A DNA stretch of 64,000 bases, from positions 295,995 through 359,994 of the forward strand of contig NW_022985081.1 in NCBI RefSeq assembly GCF_010015585.1. The letters run 5' to 3'. Numbering within the stretch: the first letter of the stretch is position 1; each line of letters begins with the position of its first letter. The notes under the pieces were generated by a model. It was not told the origin of the DNA, did not search any database, and saw only the letters and a list, made by a program, of their open reading frames with translations. The position numbers were made by a program, and so were the translations under genes. Below, one piece after another: positions 21,481 to 30,581 of this stretch. This DNA is from Eremomyces bilateralis CBS 781.70. Taxonomy: Eukaryota; Ascomycota; Dothideomycetes; Eremomycetales; Eremomycetaceae.

Positions 21481-23469
21481 TTACCACCTTCCCCATCGTT
21501 TCCAGAACTTCCAGCCGTCTCCTTTCTCTCTATGCGTGCGGGATGAATTCCGTGGCTTCACCAAAAAGAAATAAATCGGGACACCGGCCACGACAAACGA
21601 CACGACCAAGATTGTCTGCAGCGGGTCGGCCAACGCGGCTCGACTCAGGAGGAAGAGGCTGACGCAGCAGAAGATGATGGGCGTGGTGATCCAGGTCTTG
21701 TATGGACGCTCCAGGTTCGGATCCTTAAACCGAAGGATAATCAAACCGAGAACGGTCGAGAAATAGAACGTGTACCCCGCCACGCCGTAGAAGGTGAGTA
21801 GCGTCTTGAACTCGCCCGCGATCACATATATGGCAGTCAGCGTCGCGTTGAGCACCATAGCATTGATCGGTGTGTAGAACACCCCCGCATCATCCGCGAT
21901 CAGTCCGAAGAGCTTCTTCGCCACCCTCCTTGCTCTCGACGTCGGCGCCGTGCGCGCCGCTTGCAGCCGTAGCTGATCTCGACTGCCGACTCCGATCTTC
22001 CCGAAGATCGAGGGCATGTAGCCCTCCTTGCCGGCCGCATACACCAGACGGCCGGAGGTGAAGGTGGTGGCGTTGAGGGCCCCGAAACAGCTGCCGGCGA
22101 CGAAGAGCGCCAGAACCAGGGCGCCGACGGGGCCGAATACTTCGGAGCCGAAGGCTACGGCGACGGTGTTGGAGGATTCGATGATGTGGATGGGGAGGAC
22201 GAGGTAGTATGCGACGTTGGCGAGGAGGTAGGAACAGATGACGATGGGGAGAGAGGTGTGGATGACTCGAGGGAGATCGCGTGTGGGGTTGATGAACTCT
22301 CCTGTCACGTAGTTGACCTGTTTGCTGTCAGCGTTTCCATAAGGACGAAATATGGTGAAACACACATTATCCCAACCGTCAAAAGCCCAAAGTCCCGCAT
22401 ATAGCGCCACCGCCCAATTCGAGATATCGGAACTCGTGCCCTCAAACCACCCACGAGCTTTCCAGTCCTCGCTCGCATGCCCTTTGTAGGAAAACCCAGT
22501 AATCGCCACCACAATGCCCGTCACCGTAACTCCAAGCAATGCAATGAACTTCAGAAACATGAACAGATCCGCCGACCGCGTGCCCAGCTTGGTCGATATG
22601 CAATTCAATAACGTCACAACGATCAATCCCCCCAACGCTACCCCCTTGTTCACCCATGTGCTCACCTCCAAGGCATCCGCGCCCACAATCGCGCGAACCA
22701 CATACTCCCCGAAAATGATGGCGATGATCGCAGCGGAGCCGGGCTTGAGGACGCAGACCGCGCACCAGGTAAAGAGAAACCCCGCCCACTCCCCGAATAT
22801 CTTCGACAAATACACCTGCGCGCCTCCATTCAGCGGAATCGCGCCTCCCAGCTCCGCGTACGACGCCGCGCCCGTCCACGCAAGGACGCCCGCAACCATC
22901 CACACGATCAGCGATGCGCCCGGGCTCCCGGCATTCGAATTGACCTGGCTCGGGCTCGAGAAGATGCCAGACCCAATAATCAACCCGACCACGAGGCTCA
23001 ACCCGTTCAGGTACGTCAAGGTCTTATGTTTCTCCAGACTCCCGCCGTTGAGCGCCCCGGTGACGTCGAACCCCGTCCCCGCCGGGGCGCCGAGCGCCGT
23101 GTATCCGGCAGCCGTCGACGACAGAGGGAAGAGGTTCTGTGCGAAGTCGAAGGTGGAGGAAGCGCTGTAGGAGCGGTCCGGGCGGCCGGACGGGCGGGGG
23201 GAGGAGGGTCCATGGGCGAGAGGGTCGTCGGAGGAGAAGGAAAGGCGCCGGGAGGAGGGGGCGCCGGAGAGGGAGGACTCAATGGATTCGCGGTGGGAGA
23301 GGGTGGAGGAGGCGAGGGAGGCGAGTTCGAGGGAGTCGCGGGCTGGTTGGGATGGAAGTGGTTGGTGGGAATAGGAGGGCATGGCTGGGTGGGAGAGCGG
23401 GCGTTGCGTGGCTATCGGATGCTGAGGATACGTGCTGGCATGATGAGGGTTGACGGATAGCTCTCCCAA
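21481..23469 (-). CDS. LAT-type amino acid permease (APC superfamily)
   Basis: A plasma-membrane or vacuolar amino acid transporter. Exons 23469-22366 and 22317-21481 are separated by a 48-nt intron that is open in frame (GTGTGT..ACAG); removing it restores GWDNVNYVTGE, the LAT-family loop, leaving 646 residues. The first 135 residues are a Ser/Pro-rich cytoplasmic tail, likely a site of regulated endocytosis. The permease core begins at LTYLNGLSLVVGLIIGSGIF, with the IGSGIF substrate-binding loop in the first helix; about 12 hydrophobic helices follow. It ends in a basic tail (EKGDGWKFWKRWGRW). Substrate is not certain; the family includes methionine and large neutral amino acid transporters. 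It converges on the LeuRS-like gene with only about 65 bp between stops. Confidence 0.9.
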   Translation of the reverse strand: MGELSVNPHHASTYPQHPIATQRPLSHPAMPSYSHQPLPSQPARDSLELASLASSTLSHRESIESSLSGAPSSRRLSFSSDDPLAHGPSSPRPSGRPDRSYSASSTFDFAQNLFPLSSTAAGYTALGAPAGTGFDVTGALNGGSLEKHKTLTYLNGLSLVVGLIIGSGIFSSPSQVNSNAGSPGASLIVWMVAGVLAWTGAASYAELGGAIPLNGGAQVYLSKIFGEWAGFLFTWCAVCVLKPGSAAIIAIIFGEYVVRAIVGADALEVSTWVNKGVALGGLIVVTLLNCISTKLGTRSADLFMFLKFIALLGVTVTGIVVAITGFSYKGHASEDWKARGWFEGTSSDISNWAVALYAGLWAFDGWDNVCFTIFRPYGNADSKQVNYVTGEFINPTRDLPRVIHTSLPIVICSYLLANVAYYLVLPIHIIESSNTVAVAFGSEVFGPVGALVLALFVAGSCFGALNATTFTSGRLVYAAGKEGYMPSIFGKIGVGSRDQLRLQAARTAPTSRARRVAKKLFGLIADDAGVFYTPINAMVLNATLTAIYVIAGEFKTLLTFYGVAGYTFYFSTVLGLIILRFKDPNLERPYKTWITTPIIFCCVSLFLLSRAALADPLQTILVVSFVVAGVPIYFFLVKPRNSSRTHREKGDGWKFWKRWGRW

Positions 23470-23693
23470 TTCCGAGCGACGGGCCTCCAGGGGGTTCGAT
23501 CTGCTGTGAAATAGTGTCCTGATTTGAAGTTGACCTGCTGTCGAGCGTCGGTTGGATGTTTCGAGGATTACATGTGCAGTGCACAGGCGGATATTAGCTT
23601 GCTGGGAGCTCCTTAAAGGAGATTTGCAGACCAGACAATGAACGCTCTATTGACGCCGATCCTCATCACGACCTCCATGCAACGGTTACGGGT

Positions 23694-25681
23694 ATGAAAA
23701 TAAGCTTGCTGAGACGGCAAGTCTTTGCAAACACTCTACTTCGATGCTTCCCTTCGTCTTTGAATTGCATCATACACCGGAGCGAACTTGCTCGGGCCAA
23801 ACATCGACCATCCCGTCCAACTGGTTCGCAATGGCGACGGTACACCTCTATCCGCGGCGCTGCCGCTGCCCATCAGGAGACTGTTCGCCTGCCAGAAGGC
23901 GCAGAGATAGGTGAAGAGACTATATTTGCTTTATCAACAGCTCCCGGTCCCGCCGCCATCGCAATCGTTCGTATATCCGGACCACTCTGCGAGCACGTAT
24001 GTGTCGACCCTCTCTCAATAGTATCAATCCATTGTCCTGACCTATAACTAGATCTACAACCATCTCTGTCCAGACAAACCACTCCTGAAGCCCCGCCATG
24101 CCACGGTTCGAACCCTCTATTCTCCTCACATCCCTCCCTCCCCCGACACCATCCTCGACACCTCCGCCCTCCTCCTCTACTTCCCCTCCCCCAACACCTT
24201 CACCGGCCAAGACCTCCTAGAACTCCACATCCACGGCGGTCCTGCCACCGTGCGCGCCGTCCTCAGCGCCATCCCAACGTGCTCCGGCCCCCTCTCCCCT
24301 ACCCATCCCACCAACTACCCACGCCGCAAAATCCGTCCCGCCGACCCCGGCGAATTCACCCGCCTCGCTTTCCACGCCGACCGCCTCTCCCTCCCTCAAA
24401 TCGAGTCCCTCTCCGCCACCCTCTCCGCGTCCACCGAGCGCGCCCGGCGCGCGGCGATCCGGGGCTCCGGTGCGTCGCTCACCGCGCAGTACGAGGCGTG
24501 GCGGAAGGATCTGATCGGCGCGATGGGGATGTGCGAGGCGCTGATCGACTTCAGTGAGGACCAGGCGTTTGAGGAAGGGCCGTCGGATCTGGTGGCGCGG
24601 TGTGTGGAGTTGGTGGAGGATTTGAGGGGGAAGGTGACGGCGGTGAAGGAGAATGCGACGCGGGGCGAGCTGATGAGGGAGGGGATTAGTGTGGCGTTGT
24701 TGGGGAAGCCGAATGCGGGGAAGAGTAGTTTGCTCAATCGGATTGTGGGGCGGGAGGCGGCGATTGTGAGTAGTGAGGAGGGGACGACGAGGGATGTGGT
24801 GGAGGTGAGTGTGGATTTGGAGGGGTGGTTGGTTAGGGTCGGAGATATGGCCGGGTTGAGGAAAGGGGAGGCTTCCAATAGTGGAGGCTCGGGGGTTGGG
24901 GTCGTTGAAAGGGAAGGTATCAGAAGAGCAAAGGAACGGGCATTGGCTTCGGATCTCGTCATTGTCATGGCAAGCATCGAGGATGTGGGCGATATTACAG
25001 ATATACCCAAGCTGGTGTTGGATCCTGAAGTGGTCGAAACTACTCGGGAGGCCCTTAACAAGGGGATCGAGGTGGTTGTTGCTGTCAACAAAGTTGACAA
25101 ACTCTGCAAATCCTTCCCGGGAGATAACCTGGAGCAGTACCTCGAGGGTTTCCGGACTGGAATACGTTCTGTCCTCCCCACCGTCAGCTCCGAGCGGATT
25201 CTTTTCATCTCCTGCAAAGGCGAACTGCCATCCGCTACTTCTACCACTCAGGACACCATCCAAGTCCTACTCAGGACCTTGTCGACTGTCTTCACCGAAA
25301 TGACCACACCCCTCGACTCCAATGCCACAGGCGCGTGGAACGACGCTAGGCCGGTGGATAAATCCATTTGGCAAGAATCATTGGGTGCCACGACGAGGCA
25401 GAAGCTACTCCTCGATGAATGCGACCTTCATCTTCAAGATTTTCTAGATAGTGCCGATGGTGAGACGACCGGTGAAGCGGATATCGTCATGGCAGCGGAA
25501 CATCTTCGTTCCGCGGCGGAGTGTTTTGCACGAATCACTGGACGTGGCAGTTCCGGTGATGTTGAGGAGATTTTGGGTGTGGTGTTCGAAAAGTAAGTGG
25601 CCATTTCTTTATCTCCATGTCCTTACTCAACTGGATTTGATTCAAATTGACTGTGAGCAAAGGTTCTGCGTAGGCAAATAA
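23694..25681 (+). CDS. mss1: Mss1/MnmE, mitochondrial tRNA wobble-uridine modification GTPase
   Basis: With Mto1 it installs the C5 modification (taurinomethyl or carboxymethylaminomethyl) on the wobble U34 of mitochondrial tRNAs. Three exons (23694-23996, 24052-25592, 25663-25681) give 620 residues. The last exon is only 19 nt and encodes FCVGK, the obligatory C-terminal CxGK catalytic motif; the apparent stop at 25,594 lies inside the second intron (GTAAGT..AAAG). Visible parts: mitochondrial presequence (1-60), TrmE N-terminal folate-binding domain (GQDLLELHIHGG, PGEFTRLAF), helical domain, G1 GKPNAGKSS (about residue 319), G2 GTTRDVVEV, G3 DMAGLR (usually DTAG) and G4 NKVD (about 447). 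The Met in G3 is unusual. It converges on the micro-ORF transcript. Confidence 0.95.
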
Positions 25682-25699
25682 CGTTCTCGCAGAAACATA

Positions 25700-26286
25700 G
25701 ACTGTGGAAATCGGAGAAAAAGATGCGTTTCAATGAATAATACCGACATGTAAGAAATAAACGATGCAAACGCTAGAAATATACTGGGTATGTCTACTCC
25801 CCTCTCATCCCAACCATGTAAATGCAGCAAAATCCCATGCCCGAAACGCCATCCGATGCAAATGCTCTTTTTTTCCCATGCCCGTACCTTTTCCCAATGC
25901 TGACCCAAACCGTCGCTATGCAAATGAACGCTCAAACCGCTAAACTCAGGAATACAGAGCTCGAACATGCCCTACATGCCGCCAAATCTCAAAAAAATGC
26001 AGTCCAGAACTCGGAGAACTGGTCGGAAGAGTTGCGTCGTGCTCATGCTAATGTCCAATCGCCATGAAATCTGCAATGCCGCCGTCCCTGGAGCCGCGCC
26101 AGTTGCCGGAGCGTATCGATCATCAAGAGTGGCGATGTCGACGTCGAAACAGCCCGCTGTGTTCTCCGAACTAGCGGAGGCATAATTGGGGCCTCCACCA
26201 GGGAGGACACATCAAAAAAGAGGAAGGGAAGGGTGTCGAATCCATTCGATGGTGAGGGAGGTGAAGGGTGCCGCCCATGGCCAGGC
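25700..26286 (-). other. Putative 3' part of the micro-ORF transcript
   Basis: Downstream of the third micro-ORF the minus strand regains ATGs at normal frequency. The first (26,278) opens a 35-codon frame starting MGGTLHLPHH, 8 nt after the third stop. Other frames are short and show no domain. GT-rich and A-rich runs look like untranslated sequence. I could not fix a poly(A) site; the Mss1 stop at 25,681 on the other strand sets a likely limit. Confidence 0.3.
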
Positions 26287-26310
26287 TCAGTTGTAGCCAC
26301 CGCGACCCAT
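26287..26310 (-). CDS. Micro-ORF 3, heptapeptide MGRGGYN
   Basis: ATG GGT CGC GGT GGC TAC AAC TGA. The third and last copy in the direction of transcription. Start context is ACG-ATG-G (A at -3, G at +4), and the stop is TGA. It encodes exactly the same seven residues as the two upstream copies but with different Gly and Arg codons. The 83-nt spacer before it contains no ATG. Too short to have a domain; a product of six residues would remain after loss of Met. Confidence 0.75.
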   Translation of the reverse strand: MGRGGYN

Positions 26311-26393
26311 CGTGGAGATTTCGTCGGTCTTCGAAGGTAGAAAAGAGATTCTGCCAAGAACAGCGTCGAGACCGATGTCGAGCGAGAAGCTAT

Positions 26394-26417
26394 CTAGTTG
26401 TAGCCTCCACGTCCCAT
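26394..26417 (-). CDS. Micro-ORF 2, heptapeptide MGRGGYN
   Basis: ATG GGA CGT GGA GGC TAC AAC TAG. Start context ACC-ATG-G, stop TAG. Same peptide as copies 1 and 3. Relative to copy 1 it differs at the Arg codon (two bases), two Gly third positions and the stop; every change is silent. The 84-nt spacer from copy 1 contains no ATG. Confidence 0.75.
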   Translation of the reverse strand: MGRGGYN

Positions 26418-26501
26418 GGTGAATGTGGTCTATTTCGCGATTGATATGGAGGGAATCAGGAACCAAATGGTGAGCTCGCTGGTCGGTGTCCGCAAAGATA
26501 T

Positions 26502-26525
26502 TTAGTTGTATCCGCCTCTTCCCAT
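26502..26525 (-). CDS. Micro-ORF 1, heptapeptide MGRGGYN
   Basis: ATG GGA AGA GGC GGA TAC AAC TAA. The first ATG on the minus strand after about 400 nt without one (next upstream ATG at 26,929). Start context ACC-ATG-G, stop TAA. It is therefore the first start codon a scanning ribosome would meet on a transcript starting anywhere between about 26,925 and 26,526. I know of no named family with this peptide; I could not search. Confidence 0.75.
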   Translation of the reverse strand: MGRGGYN

Positions 26526-26943
26526 GGTTAAGTTGGCCCGATATGGATAGACTTGGTATGAGATGGAAATATTGAGACTCTTGACTTGTAGTAGGAAAGT
26601 AGGAAAGGACTTCAACTCTTGAAAATGGAAAGAAATGACCTTAAGAACAAGGAGAGCTTGGACTTCACTGATCGATATATGTGAACAGATAATTCGCGGA
26701 TGACTGGCTGTCGATTCAATGGCGCACCCTGGTAGTCAAGGGTCGGATGTTGGATTCTGATAGAGGTCGATGCAGTCAGGTCGGGTGGTTGTAACGCTTG
26801 GATGAACCGTTGAAGGGCGAAGTAAACGATTGGTTGATGGAAGTGGATTAAGGAAGAAGACGGATTGTATAGATTGGATTGATGTCTGCAGAGGGGATGA
26901 GCCGAGAGGGCCTTTCAAGCGCAAATCATGAGGTCTTATAATG
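26526..26943 (-). promoter_or_regulatory. Promoter and ATG-free leader of the micro-ORF transcript
   Basis: On the minus strand a TATA-like CATTATAAG lies at about 26,943-26,935. It is followed by a long stretch rich in C, T and A (26,890-26,526) of the kind seen at strongly expressed fungal promoters and leaders. There is no ATG from 26,926 down to 26,526, about 400 nt. No clear intron is present. The transcription start is not determinable by eye; around 26,880 is plausible. Confidence 0.5.
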
Positions 26944-29900
26944 CCACCGATGATCGATGCCTCCAACGGACGACATGGATCTGCAAGCCGCAAGGTGAAG
27001 GTCTGAGGGTCAAGGAAGCATTGTTCGGGTGGACTCAAGTGGAGGCACTCACGCAGGGATTGTGAGATGCTTAGCATCAGCCTCCCAGCCAGCCCAAACC
27101 AGCTCGATGCAACCTCGCAGGCACTGATGGAGATCAGAATTCTGAGATGATCGCTGAGCGTCCGGATGACTCCTCATGACCATGAACGATGGCCATGCAG
27201 CTCGTGCCAACGACCCAATGCGATGAGGTATCTTGGTCCGCACGTCCTGCATCTGATTCTGTACATTCACCGATGGCCGAACCATTGGGCAACCCGATTT
27301 AGTTTCCGCATCAACATGAACTGTCCGAGGGCGAAGGGATGTTGGAAAGGTCGAATCACAGCATCGGCCGTTTTGTGGCGCCCGACCAAATACCTTTTTT
27401 GGGAGGGAGGCTATGGCAAGTCATCATTGCTGCACTGCGATCGGTTTCCACTGTCCACGCCCGCCCAGGCCCGGACCACGTCCGAGCTTCGCTAAGGACA
27501 GAAATGAGAAACGTCTGACTTCAGCACGAAGTTCTACGCAATTTCTTCGTGGGGATTCGGCTTCCGATTCGCCGTTGGAGGTACAGTTTCAGGAGCTCAT
27601 AGACATGGTGCCACGAGCCGTCTGTCCGGATCGTGGTACAATTGGCTTGATGGCTCGAGCCGTCTGATGAACCCCTTGATGAAACAAGAGAACGGGTGTG
27701 GATGTGCTAGGGACATAGTGTGGCTATGAGGGGAATAACGTCCAATAGCGTTCGTAAAGAGCCTTCACATCTCTAGTGGACTGGTGATGAACCTTCCTGT
27801 TGATGACTGCCTGGAGTCACGGCACGTACATATTGTTCGCCAAGACACCTCTGTTCGTGATATCCAGTGACCTGCCAGACAGAAAATGCGCCATGCTCAC
27901 TTGCGTGAGGTATGAATGTATCCGACTTGGCGTGCGCGGTGAAGCAGACATAGTCATTCGGCATCTCCTTTGAGGACTGAGGCTTGCATAGAGCGCGCAA
28001 ATTCTTCGTTCTTGGTATCAAGGATTCTGCACCTCAAGAAGGTACCAATTACCATAGCATGAACCATGGCGTTGCGCCGTTGGAAAAACAGGAATAATGC
28101 TTGTGACTTCTGACTTGGTGTCAAGATCGACGCCCCGGGCTGGACCTCCCTCCTATCGATCTTGTTGGTCAAGCCACAACGTTCAGCCCTGAACCGGAAC
28201 ACCACGTTGTCCGCTGTCAGCCCTACCGCTACCCCAGTAGACACCCCCAGTAGGCTGCGACAGAGCACCTGCAAAATGGTGCAGTGATCTCCGATCTCAA
28301 GGCGGGTTTGATACTGTATCAAGCCGCAAGAGCAAATCAGCAAAATTAAATTGACCCTGGAGCCACACAATCAACAACGAACCACACCGCCGGCGCACCC
28401 GCTGCGAGAAGGATCCAACGGAGCCACCATCATAGGATGATTTTGGTGTCATCCACGCCTACAGCCGATGTTGCAATTCCGATTCTGAAGAGTTGTATTG
28501 AAAAATTCCTCCGTGAGGATTGCGTTGCGGCTCATGGACGATCGGTCGTGCGATCGACGATGGTGGCGTACTGCTGTCGCATTTTTCACAACAGATCCGA
28601 ATGAGAAAGACCCTAGGACGGGCCGGGCAAGGTAGAATAGAAATTTGAATCGTTCTATTCTCGCCAACATCCTTCCGATCCAATGGGACACGGATGTTGG
28701 TGTAGATTCAAAAAGGTAGAAACCCTCTGGCCGCAGCATATTCGTGATACTCCAACGTATCGATCCCACAAAGCCCCCACCGAATTAAGGCTCTCCTATT
28801 GAGGAAGTTCAGTCCCGTTCCCTGATTGGTTCTAAAGGATCAACTAGGCTCGGTTTCAGCCCTGGAGTCTAAAGTTGTTCATCCCAGGCCCGGATTTGGA
28901 TGCACCACTCATATCTTTATGCGACATTTGTACGACTTAATTGGTTAAATACAAAGAAATGGCCACATCGTAAGCCGCCTTTCGATGATTAGAATCGCCG
29001 GCAGTCATTGATATGAGCCCCAACTCTTCCGTGCTGTGGCGCAAAGCCGAGCACGACCAGGTCGACCAGATCGACCAGAAATAGAACGAAAGCGATATCA
29101 AAGCGGAATATATGACCATTAATAAATAAAAATTGAACACGATTACGATCCTTTCGATGGCATATGCAGCAACGGTTGCTTCATTCGAGAAGTCAACTCG
29201 ATAGTGGCAGACGAACTGGTCGACACAGAAATGCGAGCCCATGTCTGGTGTCTAGATACGGTACATTGCGTGTCGCTAATTCATGCAAGAATATATTGTA
29301 TAAGCCCAAAGTAGTGGGCAATGTCTCCGATCTGGATATGGTGACCCAATTGATACTTCCAGGGTACAGCAATGTCTCCGATCCGGGTATGATAGCCCAA
29401 TTGAGACATGCAGTGTCAGCATTCAGCAACCACGTATTACTCCATCGTTCGATGTGGCTTGCCAGTCCCCAAGACCGCTTCGACATCTCTAGTCCTGACA
29501 TAATCAAGAGAACATGATATACGTCAGACTCTTGACCTCTGGTCGTTCCCCGAATATTTCACGAAGGATCTTGCGCGACGATAACATGGTCCTGAAATTG
29601 ATGTCACGTTGTTCTGGTTGGAATGCCGGGACATTTCCCGGAGCCCAAAGTCTAGACCATCGGGGCATTCCCCAAAAATAGCAGCACCGGGAGCCCCTGT
29701 TTAGACTTTTTGAGCCGCCTATTAGCGCCGTCTGTCTCGGCGAATAGCAGCCATCGGGTTCGAATTTCGATATAGCGAGTCAGCGACATCACTAATTACC
29801 CTGCCCATCCGGGCCATCCAGCAGCCCATCCGTCGCCTATCTAGTTCTATTTCCAGCCACTCAGAACTTTGATGGTAACGTCAGAATTCCGCACGCCTGC

Positions 29901-30581
29901 CGAGTCTCCCAGCCTGGAAGAGCGGGGCCGGGGGGGAACCAGGCGGCTGGGAGAGTGCTACAGTAAGCCTCATCGTCGGCTTAGTAACGAGGAAGAAGTC
30001 GATGACAATGTGCTACTTAGAAATCACTGTCCATGCTGTGAAGGGATGCTTACTGTTCGGCACACATTCACATCCCACTGCAACTGTGGCTTGGAGAAGA
30101 GCAGAAAAGACGTCATAGGGAAGTAAACCAGGCAGGGCCCTTCGCGAAGATCACGCCCATTCAAGCCCGTCAGCACAGTAATCTTGCAGCAATAGACATC
30201 TATATTCACAACCGTTGTCTATTGTGATTTCATCAAGGAGAATTTTCCTTCCAATCCTGCGCATGCGACATCCAATATGGCTGTGCAATGCAATCCTTCG
30301 TCGCCGTGCCGACGGTGATACGGACTCGTCTGACAAATGGTTCATGCCCATGACATTTCGTAACCGTGTCGCGCACCGGACTCCGTGACTTCAACTGTCT
30401 GTGGCAGTGACATTCCAGGCCTGAACTCTCTGAACATTGCCTGCTCAGAAGACCATTTTTGATTCGTGAATAGACCGTTCGATTCGGGCGCTTAATGATT
30501 GGGTCTGCAGGTCTCTTTGGGCACTCCAGCAACCCATGACCATCCCGACTTTCAGGCACCGATATACGCCGATCGACATGC
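26944..30581. other. Gene-poor region, 3.6 kb
   Basis: No supported gene. The longest frames (27,954-28,370 minus; 28,449-28,769 minus; 29,164-29,517 plus; 29,869-30,126 plus) have no recognisable domain and no splice continuation that I could find. The last has a Cys cluster (HCPCCEGM, SHCNCGLEK) that may be chance. A short tandem duplication at 29,319-29,405 is listed separately. It probably includes upstream sequence of the micro-ORF gene and the 3' flank of hus1. Confidence 0.4.
29319..29405. repeat. Tandem duplication, two copies, 51-bp period
   Basis: CAATGTCTCCGAT starts at 29,319 and again at 29,370. About 36 bp of each unit match with few differences (GGATATGGTGACCCAATTGA against GGGTATGATAGCCCAATTGA). 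The period is a multiple of three and the plus frame stays open, but no gene is supported around it. Confidence 0.7.

Noticed and set aside
24095-24125. tRNA T-loop-like GGTTCGAACC
   Set aside because: It is within the Mss1 coding sequence (HATVRTLYS) in a conserved domain.
25594-25596. TAA as the end of Mss1
   Set aside because: It lies within a GTAAGT donor; splicing to 25,663 gives the required C-terminal FCVGK, which an MnmE protein must have.
26043-26357. 104-codon minus-strand ORF overlapping micro-ORF 3
   Set aside because: No domain, and its start lies within the ATG-poor stretch only because a non-ATG or out-of-context start is used; it is not needed to explain the locus.
26287-26525. 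The three MGRGGYN units as alternative last exons of one protein
   Set aside because: No AG acceptor immediately precedes any of them and no donor follows; each has its own ATG with a consensus context.
29740-29785. tRNA suggested by GGGTTCGAATTTCGA
   Set aside because: A weak T-arm can be drawn, but there is no A-box or acceptor stem at the right distance.
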